Source: Planctomycetaceae bacterium (GTDB lineage Bacteria > Planctomycetota > Planctomycetia > Planctomycetales > Planctomycetaceae). From it: a stretch of DNA of 64,000 nt. Of this stretch, positions 27,674 through 35,500 are shown piece by piece (the first letter of the stretch is position 1; the number at the start of each line of letters is the position of its first letter). A model generated the notes under the pieces. The model was not told the DNA's origin and made no database searches. It saw only the letters and a program-made list of their open reading frames with translations. Where the stretch lies: positions 1 through 64,000 of the forward strand of contig JAKFWC010000005.1 in the NCBI GenBank assembly GCA_021732975.1. Reading direction: 5' to 3'. The translations under genes were made by a program, and so were the position numbers.

Positions 27674-28273
27674 GGCTTGGAGAGATTGCGCGTGACTCCT
27701 GAGGAGGCACTCACACTGATCGGCTCCCCCAAGATCGAAGACCGGATCGCTGCGCTGGCCGCGGTGGAGAAATTTCCGGCAGAAGCTCGTCCCGGGTTGG
27801 TGGCGATCCTCCTCGATGCATCACGCCCCGCTAAGAACCGCGTTTGGTGCGCGGGAGCATTGGCGAGAATCGGAGATGACGAGAACCAGGTGGCGACCGC
27901 GGCGCTGCGACAGTGTCTCGGTTCTTCCAATTCAGCGGTACGTTGGGCTTCGTTGGATGCACTAGGCGAGTTGAGATGCGCCCCGGCGATCGAGGATATC
28001 GCTCGGCTGGTTCATGATCATGAGATGGTCCAGGACGCTTGGGATGACTGCTCTCCCGCTCAGGCCGCTATCTCAGCTTTGGAGAAGATCGGCACGCCTG
28101 ACGCGCTAGCACGAATTCCGGGCAAAAGGGGTGAGCGATGAGCGACAGGAGTGGCGTCCGAGTCGCGGCGACGCCGCCCAACAACACGTTGCACCCGACG
28201 TCTTTGCCGCCGCGGGCATTTGTTCCATCTTCGATGGACCGCTGGGCGGCAAAGCCGCGGGTGAACGTGGGCG
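27668..28273 (+). mobile_element. Integron gene cassette 1 (HEAT-repeat gene plus attC)
   Basis: A 606-bp unit from the first base after the attI-side G to the G before the next TTCGGC. It contains one plus-strand gene (27692-28141) and a complete attC. When circularised, the R' box becomes GTTGGGC, perfectly complementary to R'' GCCCAAC. Confidence 0.82.
27692..28141 (+). CDS. HEAT-repeat protein, integron cassette gene
   Basis: 149 residues from GTG 27692, 24 bp inside the cassette and preceded by GGAGAG; an in-frame ATG at 27575 would lie outside the cassette and overlap the attI region, so it is less likely. Consecutive helical repeats (IEDRIAALAAVEKF, AKNRVWCAGALARIGDD, SAVRWASLDALGEL, AQAAISALEKIG) are HEAT/PBS-lyase-like, predicting a protein-interaction surface. 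No enzyme motif. The stop lies 34 bp before attC. Expression probably relies on an integron promoter upstream. Confidence 0.82.
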   Translation: MTPEEALTLIGSPKIEDRIAALAAVEKFPAEARPGLVAILLDASRPAKNRVWCAGALARIGDDENQVATAALRQCLGSSNSAVRWASLDALGELRCAPAIEDIARLVHDHEMVQDAWDDCSPAQAAISALEKIGTPDALARIPGKRGER

Positions 28274-28279
28274 TTCGGC
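28176..28279 (+). other. attC recombination site
   Basis: A 104-bp imperfect palindrome. R'' is GCCCAAC (28176-28182) and the R' box is GTTCGGC (28273-28279). The L boxes CACGTTGCACCCG and CGGGTGAACGTG pair except for one unpaired G, the extrahelical base that orients recombination. A 10-bp stem CTTTGCCGCC/GGCGGCAAAG follows, and then a terminal structure with a TCCATC/GATGGA hairpin. All hallmark parts are present. Confidence 0.92.
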
Positions 28280-28342
28280 GGCAGGACGCGGTGGTTGCAG
28301 CCCCGACCGCCGATGTGTAAACTCCCGTGCAAGGAGTTACAC

Positions 28343-28546
28343 ATGGCCACCAATCTTGCTCTCGACCCGAATCTCCTGGAGCATGCCTTCCGCGTGAGTG
28401 GGGAACCGACCAAGAAGGCCGCCGTCACCCGCGCCCTGCAAGAGTTCATCGCCCGCCGGGAACAACGCCTCGTGGCCGAACTCTTCGGCAAGTTGGATTG
28501 GGACACCTCGTTCGACTATAAGGCCGAGCGGGCGCGCAAGCGATGA
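28343..28546 (+). CDS. vapB: VapB-like antitoxin
   Basis: 67 residues from ATG 28343, preceded by AAGGAG. The sequence NLALDPNLLEHAFRVSG followed by TKKAAVTRALQEFIARREQ is the ribbon-helix-helix DNA-binding fold of VapB antitoxins of the DUF2191 type, with a C-terminal toxin-neutralising segment (LFGKLDWD). It overlaps vapC by ATGA. VapB neutralises VapC and represses the operon. It lies 64 bp after the attC, where a second integron cassette would begin. Confidence 0.9.
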   Translation: MATNLALDPNLLEHAFRVSGEPTKKAAVTRALQEFIARREQRLVAELFGKLDWDTSFDYKAERARKR

Positions 28547-28950
28547 GCCTCCTCGTCGACACCAGCGTCTGGTCGTTGGCCTTCCGCCGGGATACGTCAC
28601 AAGGCGAGCCTCAGGTCGTCGCTCTACGACAGGCATTGCTCGGAGCGGATCAGGTCTTCACAACCGGGCTGATCCTTCAGGAACTCCTGCAAGGCTTCGC
28701 CGGTCCGAAGGCACGCACGCAACTTGTGGAACGCTTGTCGGCCCTGGCATTCCTTCAGCCCGATCGCGAGGACCACATCGAAGCCGCGGAAGTCCGCAAC
28801 GCCTGCCGCCGTCGTGGGATTCAGGTCGGAACCATCGACGCCCTGCTGATCCAACTGTGTCGCAGACATGACTTGGTCCTGCTGTCGACGGACCAGGATT
28901 TCTCAGCGGCCGCGAAGCATGTCAAATTCCGGTTGTGGACGGCATCGTAA
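28543..28950 (+). CDS. vapC: VapC-like PIN-domain toxin
   Basis: 135 residues from ATG 28543. PIN-fold acidic residues are present: Asp6 in LLVDTSVW, Glu in LILQELLQGF, Asp in GTIDALLIQLC and Asp in STDQDFSAAAKH. PIN toxins are Mg2+-dependent RNases that cut tRNA or rRNA and halt growth when the antitoxin is lost. It overlaps vapB by four bases. No attC could be found between its stop and the next gene at 28995. Confidence 0.93.
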   Translation: MSLLVDTSVWSLAFRRDTSQGEPQVVALRQALLGADQVFTTGLILQELLQGFAGPKARTQLVERLSALAFLQPDREDHIEAAEVRNACRRRGIQVGTIDALLIQLCRRHDLVLLSTDQDFSAAAKHVKFRLWTAS

Positions 28951-28994
28951 ACGCTGGAAGCCTGCGCGCGCCCCGTTGGTTCGCGGCTAAACGG

Positions 28995-29807
28995 TTAAAT
29001 CGTCACGGACGAAAAGCCGCCGTCGACGACGATGTTCTGGCCGGTGACGAATGAGGAGGCTTTCGACGACGCCAGCCACACGGTTGCGCCGCCGAGTTCT
29101 TCCGCACTGCCAAAGCGGGACATCGGGGTGTGGCCGATGATCTGCTGGCCGCGGGTCGAGTAGCTGCCATCGTCATTGTACAGGAGCTTACGATTCTGTT
29201 CCGCGGGGAAGAAACCGGGGCTGATGGCGTTCACGCGGATGCCTTTTGTGGCCCATTCTCGTGCGAGGAACTGCGTGAGATTGATCACTGCCGCCTTCGC
29301 CGCGGAGTAGGCCACCACGCGCGATAACGGCGTCATCCCCGACAGCGACGCGATGTTGATGATGCTCCCCTTCCCCGCCGCGAGCATCGTTTCGCCGAAC
29401 ACCTGACACGGCAACAGCACGCCGCCGGCGAGGTTCAACTCAAAGACGGTGTTCCACGCTTCCACGGGCAACTTGCAGAAGTCGCTGCCCGGCGGCAATG
29501 TCGCTTCCGGTTTGTTCCCCCCGGCGGCATTGATGAGAATTGTCACTTCGCCGAGCTTTTTGATGATGGCGTCGCGTCCGGCGGTCAGCGAGTCCTTGTC
29601 CATCGCGTCGGCCGATTGGAAAATGGCCTTCCCGCCGGCCTTTTCGATTTCCTGCACGCGCTTCAGACCGTTCTCCGCATTACGGCCGACAATCGCAATG
29701 GTCGCCCCCGCCGCGGCGAGGGCCTCCGCCATCCCGCCGCCGAGCGCCCCCGTGCCGCCAATCACGACCGCCACATCACCGGAGAGATCGAATAAACTGC
29801 TTGCCAT
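28995..29807 (-). CDS. SDR oxidoreductase, probable D-mannonate/fructuronate dehydrogenase
   Basis: 270 residues from ATG 29807. A classical short-chain dehydrogenase: GGTGALGGG (NAD(P) site), LINAAGGNKPEAT, Ser in NIASLSG, YSAAKAA (catalytic Tyr-x3-Lys) and the C-terminal VDGGF. The NAAGGNKPEAT block resembles the SDR-type fructuronate reductase (UxuB/YjmF) that makes D-mannonate in hexuronate catabolism; a KDG kinase of the same route lies downstream on the same strand. The SDR class is certain; the substrate is inferred. Confidence 0.85.
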   Translation of the reverse strand: MASSLFDLSGDVAVVIGGTGALGGGMAEALAAAGATIAIVGRNAENGLKRVQEIEKAGGKAIFQSADAMDKDSLTAGRDAIIKKLGEVTILINAAGGNKPEATLPPGSDFCKLPVEAWNTVFELNLAGGVLLPCQVFGETMLAAGKGSIINIASLSGMTPLSRVVAYSAAKAAVINLTQFLAREWATKGIRVNAISPGFFPAEQNRKLLYNDDGSYSTRGQQIIGHTPMSRFGSAEELGGATVWLASSKASSFVTGQNIVVDGGFSSVTI

Positions 29808-29987
29808 GTTTTCTGGAACCGTTCTGGGAATTCGCCACTGTCAATCCACACCGAATTTTCTCGGCCGAGATTGTAACCAAGAAATCTACTCTCGGGCAGT
29901 TCGCAGACGAGCGTTTTCCGGGCGGTTCTGAGTTCCTGCGACGACACCATTGGCACAGAAGGTGACCGAACAGCGTGTGGATTTATT

Positions 29988-30065
29988 GTGTGCCACGGCC
30001 GTGTCGGCCGTGCGAAGTGGCAAAGCGCTCGGCAAAATCGCACGGCCGACACGGCCGTGGCACAC
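29988..30065. repeat. Perfect 28-bp inverted repeat
   Basis: Arms 29988-30015 and 30038-30065 (core CCACGGCCGTGTCGGCCGTG) with a 22-nt loop, in the 385-bp gap 29808-30192, which otherwise shows no gene. Same design as the elements at 19653, 21025 and 44614 but a different sequence. Confidence 0.85.
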
Positions 30066-30192
30066 AGGACCAGATACTTCAACGGACGGCTCAGGTTGAT
30101 GCGGGGCGGTATGAAACGGAGCGAGCCGAAATGAGACATTCTCATTCCAGCTCGCGGCGAAATCGTTTACGACGACTGGCAACCCAATCGCG

Positions 30193-30960
30193 TTACTTCG
30201 ATTCTTTCTCCGATTTCGACGACTTACCTGATGAATCGTCGAGGTCTTTCATCAGTTTCTCGGCTTTGTCGAGATGCGCTTGCGTGGTCTTCGTGGCGTC
30301 GGCGAGCAGTTGTTGCAATTCGCCCGACGTGTGCTTCTGGAAGACGGTCAGTTTGTCGATCATTCCCATGTGTGCACCGATCTGTGCTCCGAGGAAACAT
30401 TGATCGAATTCTTTGCCTTCCTTCTCGCTCAGTTTCTTTTTCGTCGAAGCAAGGCATTGCTGACCAATTTCGCGATGCAGTTGCACGAAATCGACTCCCT
30501 GGCCACTCTGGGCCGCTGGTTGCGTTCCAGCGGTCTGCTGAATACCACCGGCGGTGTTGCGGGCTGTTCCGGCTGCTGGCTGGACGCCGCCCGCTTGAGC
30601 CGTCGTGTCTTCAGATCGCGCTGAACTGGAGGCGGCTTCGGGCGTGAACTTTTGCAGCTTCTGCAACAACGCCTGATGATCCTTGATGAGCATCGCGGCG
30701 AATTCTTTCACTTCCTCGCTCTCGGCTTTGTCTTTGCCGAACTGGGCCAGCGACACCTCATTCTTGTTGGCGATCGCAACACAGGTGGCCAGTGTCTGGT
30801 CGGAATTCTGTCGCGCTGCTTGCCCGCCTGCCTGTGGATTGGCCCCCGGTTGACCGGGTGCGGCAGCTGGACGGTTCGGTTGTTGTTGAGCGAAGACCGT
30901 GGTCGCGGACACCAGACACGCCCCCAACCCCAACACAAAAAATGCCTTGCGCAGATCCAT
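30193..30960 (-). CDS. Secreted DUF4142 protein
   Basis: 255 residues from ATG 30960, preceded by GGGGGAG. A signal peptide (FFVLGLGACLVSATTVFAQ), a Gln/Pro/Gly-rich linker and a DUF4142 ferritin-like helical domain (ANKNEVSLAQFGKDKA, VKEFAAMLIKDHQALL) interrupted by a low-complexity Ala/Gln/Thr insertion near residues 105-150. The tail is Lys/Ser-rich. DUF4142 proteins are exported and uncharacterised. Confidence 0.85.
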   Translation of the reverse strand: MDLRKAFFVLGLGACLVSATTVFAQQQPNRPAAAPGQPGANPQAGGQAARQNSDQTLATCVAIANKNEVSLAQFGKDKAESEEVKEFAAMLIKDHQALLQKLQKFTPEAASSSARSEDTTAQAGGVQPAAGTARNTAGGIQQTAGTQPAAQSGQGVDFVQLHREIGQQCLASTKKKLSEKEGKEFDQCFLGAQIGAHMGMIDKLTVFQKHTSGELQQLLADATKTTQAHLDKAEKLMKDLDDSSGKSSKSEKESK

Positions 30961-31302
30961 CTTGTTCTCCCCCTTGATGCAGACTTCTGGAACCGTTCCC
31001 CGAACGGCACGCACGTAAACCAGACGGCGACGATGCCGTCTACGTTCGATGTGATGCGGTCGACACCCGCAAATGGGGTGCCGCCTGACTGCGAGGAATG
31101 ATTCACGAATCGTCTCGCAATAGACGGAGAACTCGCCGCTCATACAGAATGCTGCGGTCAACAAGCGGTTGAATTTCAGTACTGCATTCCTATGGAATCA
31201 TATGAACGAGTGATTGGATGCAGCATCGGCTGATGGAACACGGTAGGATTGCGGGGACAGATTCCTTTCCTGGTGTGTGGCTGCGATTGTCGAAGGGCTC
31301 CG

Positions 31303-33009
31303 ATGATGGTTGTCGCAGGACGTGGGTGTGTCGTGTTTAGACGTATGTCCCCCGGCGGCTCGCCGGGGGCTAAGACTTTGTGGCTTGCCGCCGTGTTCTG
31401 GCTGTCCACGGTGGCCTGTCCGCTGTCCACTTCCGCTCAGACCGACGATGAAATCGTGGCCGAAATTGACCAGCAGATTCGACAGGCATGGGAAGACAAC
31501 AAGGTCAAACCATCGCCACGGACGGAGGATGGCGAATTCGCGCGGCGGGTCTCGCTGGATACCGTGGGCCACATTCCGGCACTCAATCCGCTGCTCGAAT
31601 TTCTGCAGGACACCGCGCCGGATAAACGCCGCCGACTGGTTGATGAACTGCTCGACGACCCCGATTACATCGAGCACTGGTCGACGATCTGGGGCAACCT
31701 GCTCGTCGGGCGCTCGAACCGGCGCAATCGCGCGGCCCGCAACGATCTCGACAAGTGGCTGCGGCAAGCCCTCGCGAAGAATCAGAGCTACGACAGGTTC
31801 GCCGCCGAACTGATTTCCGCGACGGGAAGCTCCGATGACAATGGGGCGATTGGATTTCTCGCCAGTCATCTCAATGAAATGGCCGTCCCGGCGACCGCGA
31901 TCACGGCCCGGATTTTTCTCGGCCAGCAGGTGCAATGCACGCAGTGTCACAACCATCCGTTCAATGACGCGAAACAATCGCAATTTTGGGGACTCAACGC
32001 GTTCTTCCGAGGCACGCGCCGGCAGAATGTCGGGCAAAACAACGAAACGATCTACATGACCGACGATCTCGCCGATCCGGTCGTCTTCTTCGAGAAACGC
32101 AACGGCACAATGGAAGCCGTCACGCGGCGGTTTATCGATGGGGACAGCCCGCCAACGGACATCGTTGCCCCGCGGCATCAACTGGCGGCGATGATTAGCG
32201 ATCCCTCGCAGCCGTTGCTGGCCCGGGCGTATGTGAACCGTCTGTGGGGGCATTTCCTCGGCACCGGCTTCACGAAACCGGTGGACGATATGGGGCCGCA
32301 CAATCCACCCTCGCACCCAGAACTGCTCGATTATCTCGCGCTGCGGTTTCGCGGCAGCGGTTTCGATACGAAACGGCTCATCCGTTGGATCACCGCGAGC
32401 GAGGCGTATCAACTCACGAGCCGCAGCACACCAGAGAACGCCGCGGATGATCCCGGAACGGGGTCCACGCCGCTGTTCACTCACGTTGGCGTGAAACCCT
32501 TCACCGCCGAGCAGTTGTACGATTCCCTGCTCATTGCCACGGCCGCGGATAAAGCCGGCCGCAGTTTCCAGCAGTCGGAACAGAAACGTGACGAATGGCT
32601 GCAGCAGTTCGTGCAGACGTTTGGCACCGACGAAAACGATGAAACCTCGACCTTCAACGGTACAGTCCCGCAGGCGTTCGTGATGATGAACGGCGACCTC
32701 GTCCGCAACGCGATCAGTGGCGGTAAAGGAAGTTTTCTGCGGACCGTCTACGAAGGGAACATCCCCGAGTTGGTCGAAACGCGAAACACGAAGAAGTCCA
32801 AATCGCTGAAAGGTTTGCCCGCAGTGAAAACGATTCCGGGGAAAATCGAACTCCTCTTCCTCGCTGCGTTGTCGCGCCGACCATCGCCGGGGGAACTGCG
32901 GGCTCTCGACAGCGCCTACCAACGCGCCGGTGGCCGCGACCCGGTTATGGGCCTGCAAGACGTGTTTTGGGCGATTTTGAATGCCAATGAGTTTATTCTG
33001 AACCATTGA
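31303..33009 (+). CDS. Secreted DUF1549/DUF1553 protein, short form
   Basis: 568 residues from ATG 31303, with an alternative at 31345. A signal peptide (LWLAAVFWLSTVACPLSTSAQ) leads straight into DUF1549 (DEIVAEIDQQIRQAWEDN, HWSTIWGNLLVGRSN), a CxxCH site (VQCTQCHNHPFND) and DUF1553 (LLARAYVNRLWGHFLG to NANEFILNH). It lacks the Big_2 and CxxxxCH regions of the paralogues at 2969 and 52804. A GC-rich palindrome lies inside the first codons, so the start is uncertain. No DUF1501 partner is adjacent. Confidence 0.88.
   Translation: MMVVAGRGCVVFRRMSPGGSPGAKTLWLAAVFWLSTVACPLSTSAQTDDEIVAEIDQQIRQAWEDNKVKPSPRTEDGEFARRVSLDTVGHIPALNPLLEFLQDTAPDKRRRLVDELLDDPDYIEHWSTIWGNLLVGRSNRRNRAARNDLDKWLRQALAKNQSYDRFAAELISATGSSDDNGAIGFLASHLNEMAVPATAITARIFLGQQVQCTQCHNHPFNDAKQSQFWGLNAFFRGTRRQNVGQNNETIYMTDDLADPVVFFEKRNGTMEAVTRRFIDGDSPPTDIVAPRHQLAAMISDPSQPLLARAYVNRLWGHFLGTGFTKPVDDMGPHNPPSHPELLDYLALRFRGSGFDTKRLIRWITASEAYQLTSRSTPENAADDPGTGSTPLFTHVGVKPFTAEQLYDSLLIATAADKAGRSFQQSEQKRDEWLQQFVQTFGTDENDETSTFNGTVPQAFVMMNGDLVRNAISGGKGSFLRTVYEGNIPELVETRNTKKSKSLKGLPAVKTIPGKIELLFLAALSRRPSPGELRALDSAYQRAGGRDPVMGLQDVFWAILNANEFILNH
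31349..31369. repeat. GC palindrome inside a signal-peptide region
   Basis: CCCCCGGCG-GCT-CGCCGGGGG, a 9-bp stem, bounded further out by TTAG and CTAA. It encodes SPGGSPG just before the signal peptide of the DUF1549/1553 gene, if translation starts upstream of it. Confidence 0.7.
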
Positions 33010-33079
33010 CACCGCGAGGATGAAAGCTCCTCATTAAGGGAATGACCGATCGACCCAAAGGATTTTGCTAAACGTGGCG

Positions 33080-33436
33080 ATGGATCAGCAGCAGAAAACC
33101 GCGCTCCGTTCTCAGCGATTGCGAGTACGGTGGAAGTTATTCTTCTGGCGGCAAGCACGTAAAATCGTCATCGCTGTGATCGGCGGGACGGTGATTCTGG
33201 CAGGGGTAGCGATGCTGGCCCTGCCGGGGCCAGGTTGGGTGACCATCTTCGGCGGGTTGGCGATTCTGGCGACGGAGTTCGCTTGGGCACGCTGGGTTCT
33301 CAAGGTCGCCAAGGAGCGGTTGGCCAAAGTGATGGAACAAGTGAATCTATCGATGGCGAAGCCTCCAGACGCGCTTCCGAAAGTGGCCCCACCTCCACAG
33401 CAAGCTTGCTCATCCCACCCGGAAACGACATCTTGA
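33080..33436 (+). CDS. PGPGW transmembrane protein
   Basis: 118 residues from ATG 33080; a TTG 15 bp upstream is possible. The basic N-terminus is followed by IVIAVIGGTVILAGVAMLAL then PGPGWVTIFGGLAILATEFAWA, the signature of the PGPGW family (PF09656, TIGR02611). Two membrane spans form a hairpin and a Pro-rich tail follows. Function is unknown across the family. Confidence 0.88.
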   Translation: MDQQQKTALRSQRLRVRWKLFFWRQARKIVIAVIGGTVILAGVAMLALPGPGWVTIFGGLAILATEFAWARWVLKVAKERLAKVMEQVNLSMAKPPDALPKVAPPPQQACSSHPETTS

Positions 33437-33502
33437 TTCCATAGGCGATTGCCGATAGACTTTAATTCTGGACAACAATATCCGCATTCACCGGAGGTTC
33501 CG

Positions 33503-34813
33503 ATGAGGCCGTGGTTGATTCTGTTCGTGGTGGCGTTCGGAGTGCGTGCGGGATGGGCGCAAGACGATTTTGATCGCGCGCCGATCGAATACAGTCAAAC
33601 GACTCCCGATAACATGGTCTCGCGGCTGCAAGACCGCCTCATCGCCGGTGATGTTGCCCTGCAATTTGAAGAACCGTGGGGCTACCTCCGCTCCGTGCTG
33701 ACGGCGCTCGATGTACCGGAATCGAGCCAGTCGCTGGTTTTTTCGAAGACGAGTTTGCAACGGCATAAGATCAGTCCCAGGACACCCCGCGCGCTCTATT
33801 TCAACGACGAAGTTTACATGGGCTATTGCCGCAACGGCGAAGTGCTGGAGGTTTCCGTCGCCGATGCCAAACTGGGAACGGTCTACTACACGATGAAGCA
33901 GGAACCGCAGGACTCCCCGCGGTTTCGCCGCCAGACGGATAATTGCCTCGTCTGCCATGCCGGTGGACAGGCCCGAGGCGTTCCCGGTCATCTGGTGCGA
34001 TCGATGTATGTCGACAAGAGCGGGCAACCGTTGCTCGCTTCCGGCTCGTTCCGCATCGATCACAGCAGTCCGCTCGCCGACCGCTTCGGCGGCTGGTACG
34101 TCACGGGAGAACATGGCGACCAGAAACACCTGGGCAATCTCACCTACCGTGGCCGTCCCGATAACGATGCAGAGCGCGATCCCTCCGGGCTGAATCTCAC
34201 GGACCTCAGTTCCAAGTTCGATTGTGGCGCGTACCTCAACGGCCACAGCGATCTCGTGGCCCTGTTGGTTCTGTCGCATCAAGCCGGCGGCCATAACCTG
34301 CTGACGAAAACGGCGTTCGATGTCCGCTCGGCATTGCATCGCGAGGAAGGTCTCAATCGCGAATTGAAAGAACCGCCCGGCCATCGTTGGGACAGCACCA
34401 ACACCATCATGAAGAACGCCGCGGAATCACTGGTGAAGTATTTCCTGTATGTGAACGAGACTTCGTTAACGGCGGCCGTGAAAGGCAACACGGGATTCGC
34501 GACGGAGTTCACTAACCGCGGCCGACGGGATCCCCAAGGTCGTTCCCTGCGCGACTTCGATCTGCAAACGCGGATGTTCAAATATCCGTGCAGTTATCTC
34601 ATTGAAACGGAAAGCTTCACCGCACTGCCGGACGAATTGCTGTCGCTCTTCTGGAAACGGCTGGGGGAAGTCCTCGCCGGTTCCGAAGAGAAAGAGTTCG
34701 CGCATCTGTCGACGGCGGATCGGCAGGCGATTCGCGAAATCCTCGTGGCCACACATCCCGGCGTTCCGAAAGACTGGATGCCCGCGATCGGCGATAAAGT
34801 TTCCAGCAAGTAA
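33503..34813 (+). CDS. Secreted single CxxCH protein, planctomycete type
   Basis: 436 residues from ATG 33503, with GGAGG seven bases upstream. A signal peptide (LILFVVAFGVRAGWA) is followed by a long domain with one CLVCHAGGQARGVPGH motif near residue 152 and conserved-looking stretches RALYFNDEVYMGYCR and FRIDHSSPLADRFGGWYVTG. It is probably a haem-c-binding exported protein related to uncharacterised planctomycete cytochromes. No enzyme assignment is possible. Confidence 0.82.
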   Translation: MRPWLILFVVAFGVRAGWAQDDFDRAPIEYSQTTPDNMVSRLQDRLIAGDVALQFEEPWGYLRSVLTALDVPESSQSLVFSKTSLQRHKISPRTPRALYFNDEVYMGYCRNGEVLEVSVADAKLGTVYYTMKQEPQDSPRFRRQTDNCLVCHAGGQARGVPGHLVRSMYVDKSGQPLLASGSFRIDHSSPLADRFGGWYVTGEHGDQKHLGNLTYRGRPDNDAERDPSGLNLTDLSSKFDCGAYLNGHSDLVALLVLSHQAGGHNLLTKTAFDVRSALHREEGLNRELKEPPGHRWDSTNTIMKNAAESLVKYFLYVNETSLTAAVKGNTGFATEFTNRGRRDPQGRSLRDFDLQTRMFKYPCSYLIETESFTALPDELLSLFWKRLGEVLAGSEEKEFAHLSTADRQAIREILVATHPGVPKDWMPAIGDKVSSK

Positions 34814-34823
34814 CTCGTTAACT

Positions 34824-34947
34824 CGTTCCCATGCTCCGCGTGGGAACGCACGGCTGCGACGCTCTGCGTCACATCCAAGTTTTTATCCAACAATGAGAGA
34901 CGCGGAGCGTCTCGGACCTGTATTCCCACGCGGAGCGTGGGAACGAG
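34824..34947. repeat. Compound palindromic repeat, copy C
   Basis: About 124 bp with the outer palindromes CGTTCCCATGCTCCGCGTGG (left) and TTCCCACGCGGAGCGTGGGA (right) and inner GACGCTCTGCGTC/GACGCGGAGCGTC. Same layout as at 1688 and 16919; here it lies in the leader of the Rrf2 gene. Confidence 0.85.
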
Positions 34948-34959
34948 AAGTCATCCACC

Positions 34960-35403
34960 ATGTTTTCACAGACCGTCGAATACGCACTGCGGGCGGTGGT
35001 CTATCTGGCCAACGAAGCTCCCGCCGGGCGAACCACCGATCAGATTGCGATGGCCACCCGCGTCCCCAAACCCTACCTCTCCAAAGTGCTGCAGGGACTC
35101 GCGCGCCACCAGATCGTCCACACCCAGCGGGGCGTCGGCGGCGGCATCACGCTGTGCAAGATGCCGGCCGAACTGACGATTCTGGAAGTTGTAAACGCGG
35201 TCGAACCGATCGAACGCATTCATACGTGTCCGTTAGGGCTCGTCAGCCACGGAAAAGTCTTGTGCCCGCTGCATCGCCGCATGGATGACGCGCTGGCTCA
35301 TGTGGAAGCGGCGTTTCAATCGACCACGCTTGCAGAAATTCTCGCGGAACCGACGAGGAGCACACCATTGTGCGAAGCGCTCACGGCGGTTGTCGAAACG
35401 TGA
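34960..35403 (+). CDS. Rrf2-family transcriptional regulator
   Basis: 147 residues from ATG 34960. The N-terminal winged helix (VEYALRAVVYLANEAP, YLSKVLQGLARHQIVHTQRG) and following LTILEVVNAVEP define the Rrf2/IscR/NsrR family. Cys90, Cys102 and His105 fall where IscR-type proteins hold a [2Fe-2S] cluster, but the middle Cys is Ser/His here (SHGK), so cluster binding is uncertain. It may sense redox, NO or iron state. No obvious target operon is adjacent. Confidence 0.9.
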   Translation: MFSQTVEYALRAVVYLANEAPAGRTTDQIAMATRVPKPYLSKVLQGLARHQIVHTQRGVGGGITLCKMPAELTILEVVNAVEPIERIHTCPLGLVSHGKVLCPLHRRMDDALAHVEAAFQSTTLAEILAEPTRSTPLCEALTAVVET

Positions 35404-35407
35404 GAGG

Positions 35408-35493
35408 AAATGTCGAAATCCGAATGTCGAAAGAAGCCAGTGAACTCACGCTTTGCATTTTTTCGACATTCCGCCTTCGTCATTCGGCATTTG
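35408..35493. repeat. Heptamer-period inverted element E2
   Basis: Left arm of CGAAATC/CGAATGT/CGAAAGA steps (35408-35433); right arm an approximate reverse complement (35455-35493). It fills the gap between the Rrf2 gene and recG, which converge. Confidence 0.7.
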
Positions 35494-35500
35494 GCGCGCC

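Noticed and set aside
28138-28320. A 60-codon frame starting at ATG 28138
   Set aside because: It reads straight through the attC palindrome (encoding NNTLHPTSLPPRAF), a known artefact of attC sites.
31198-33012. A 604-codon minus-strand frame
   Set aside because: Mirror of the DUF1549/1553 gene at 31303; composition typical of an antisense shadow.
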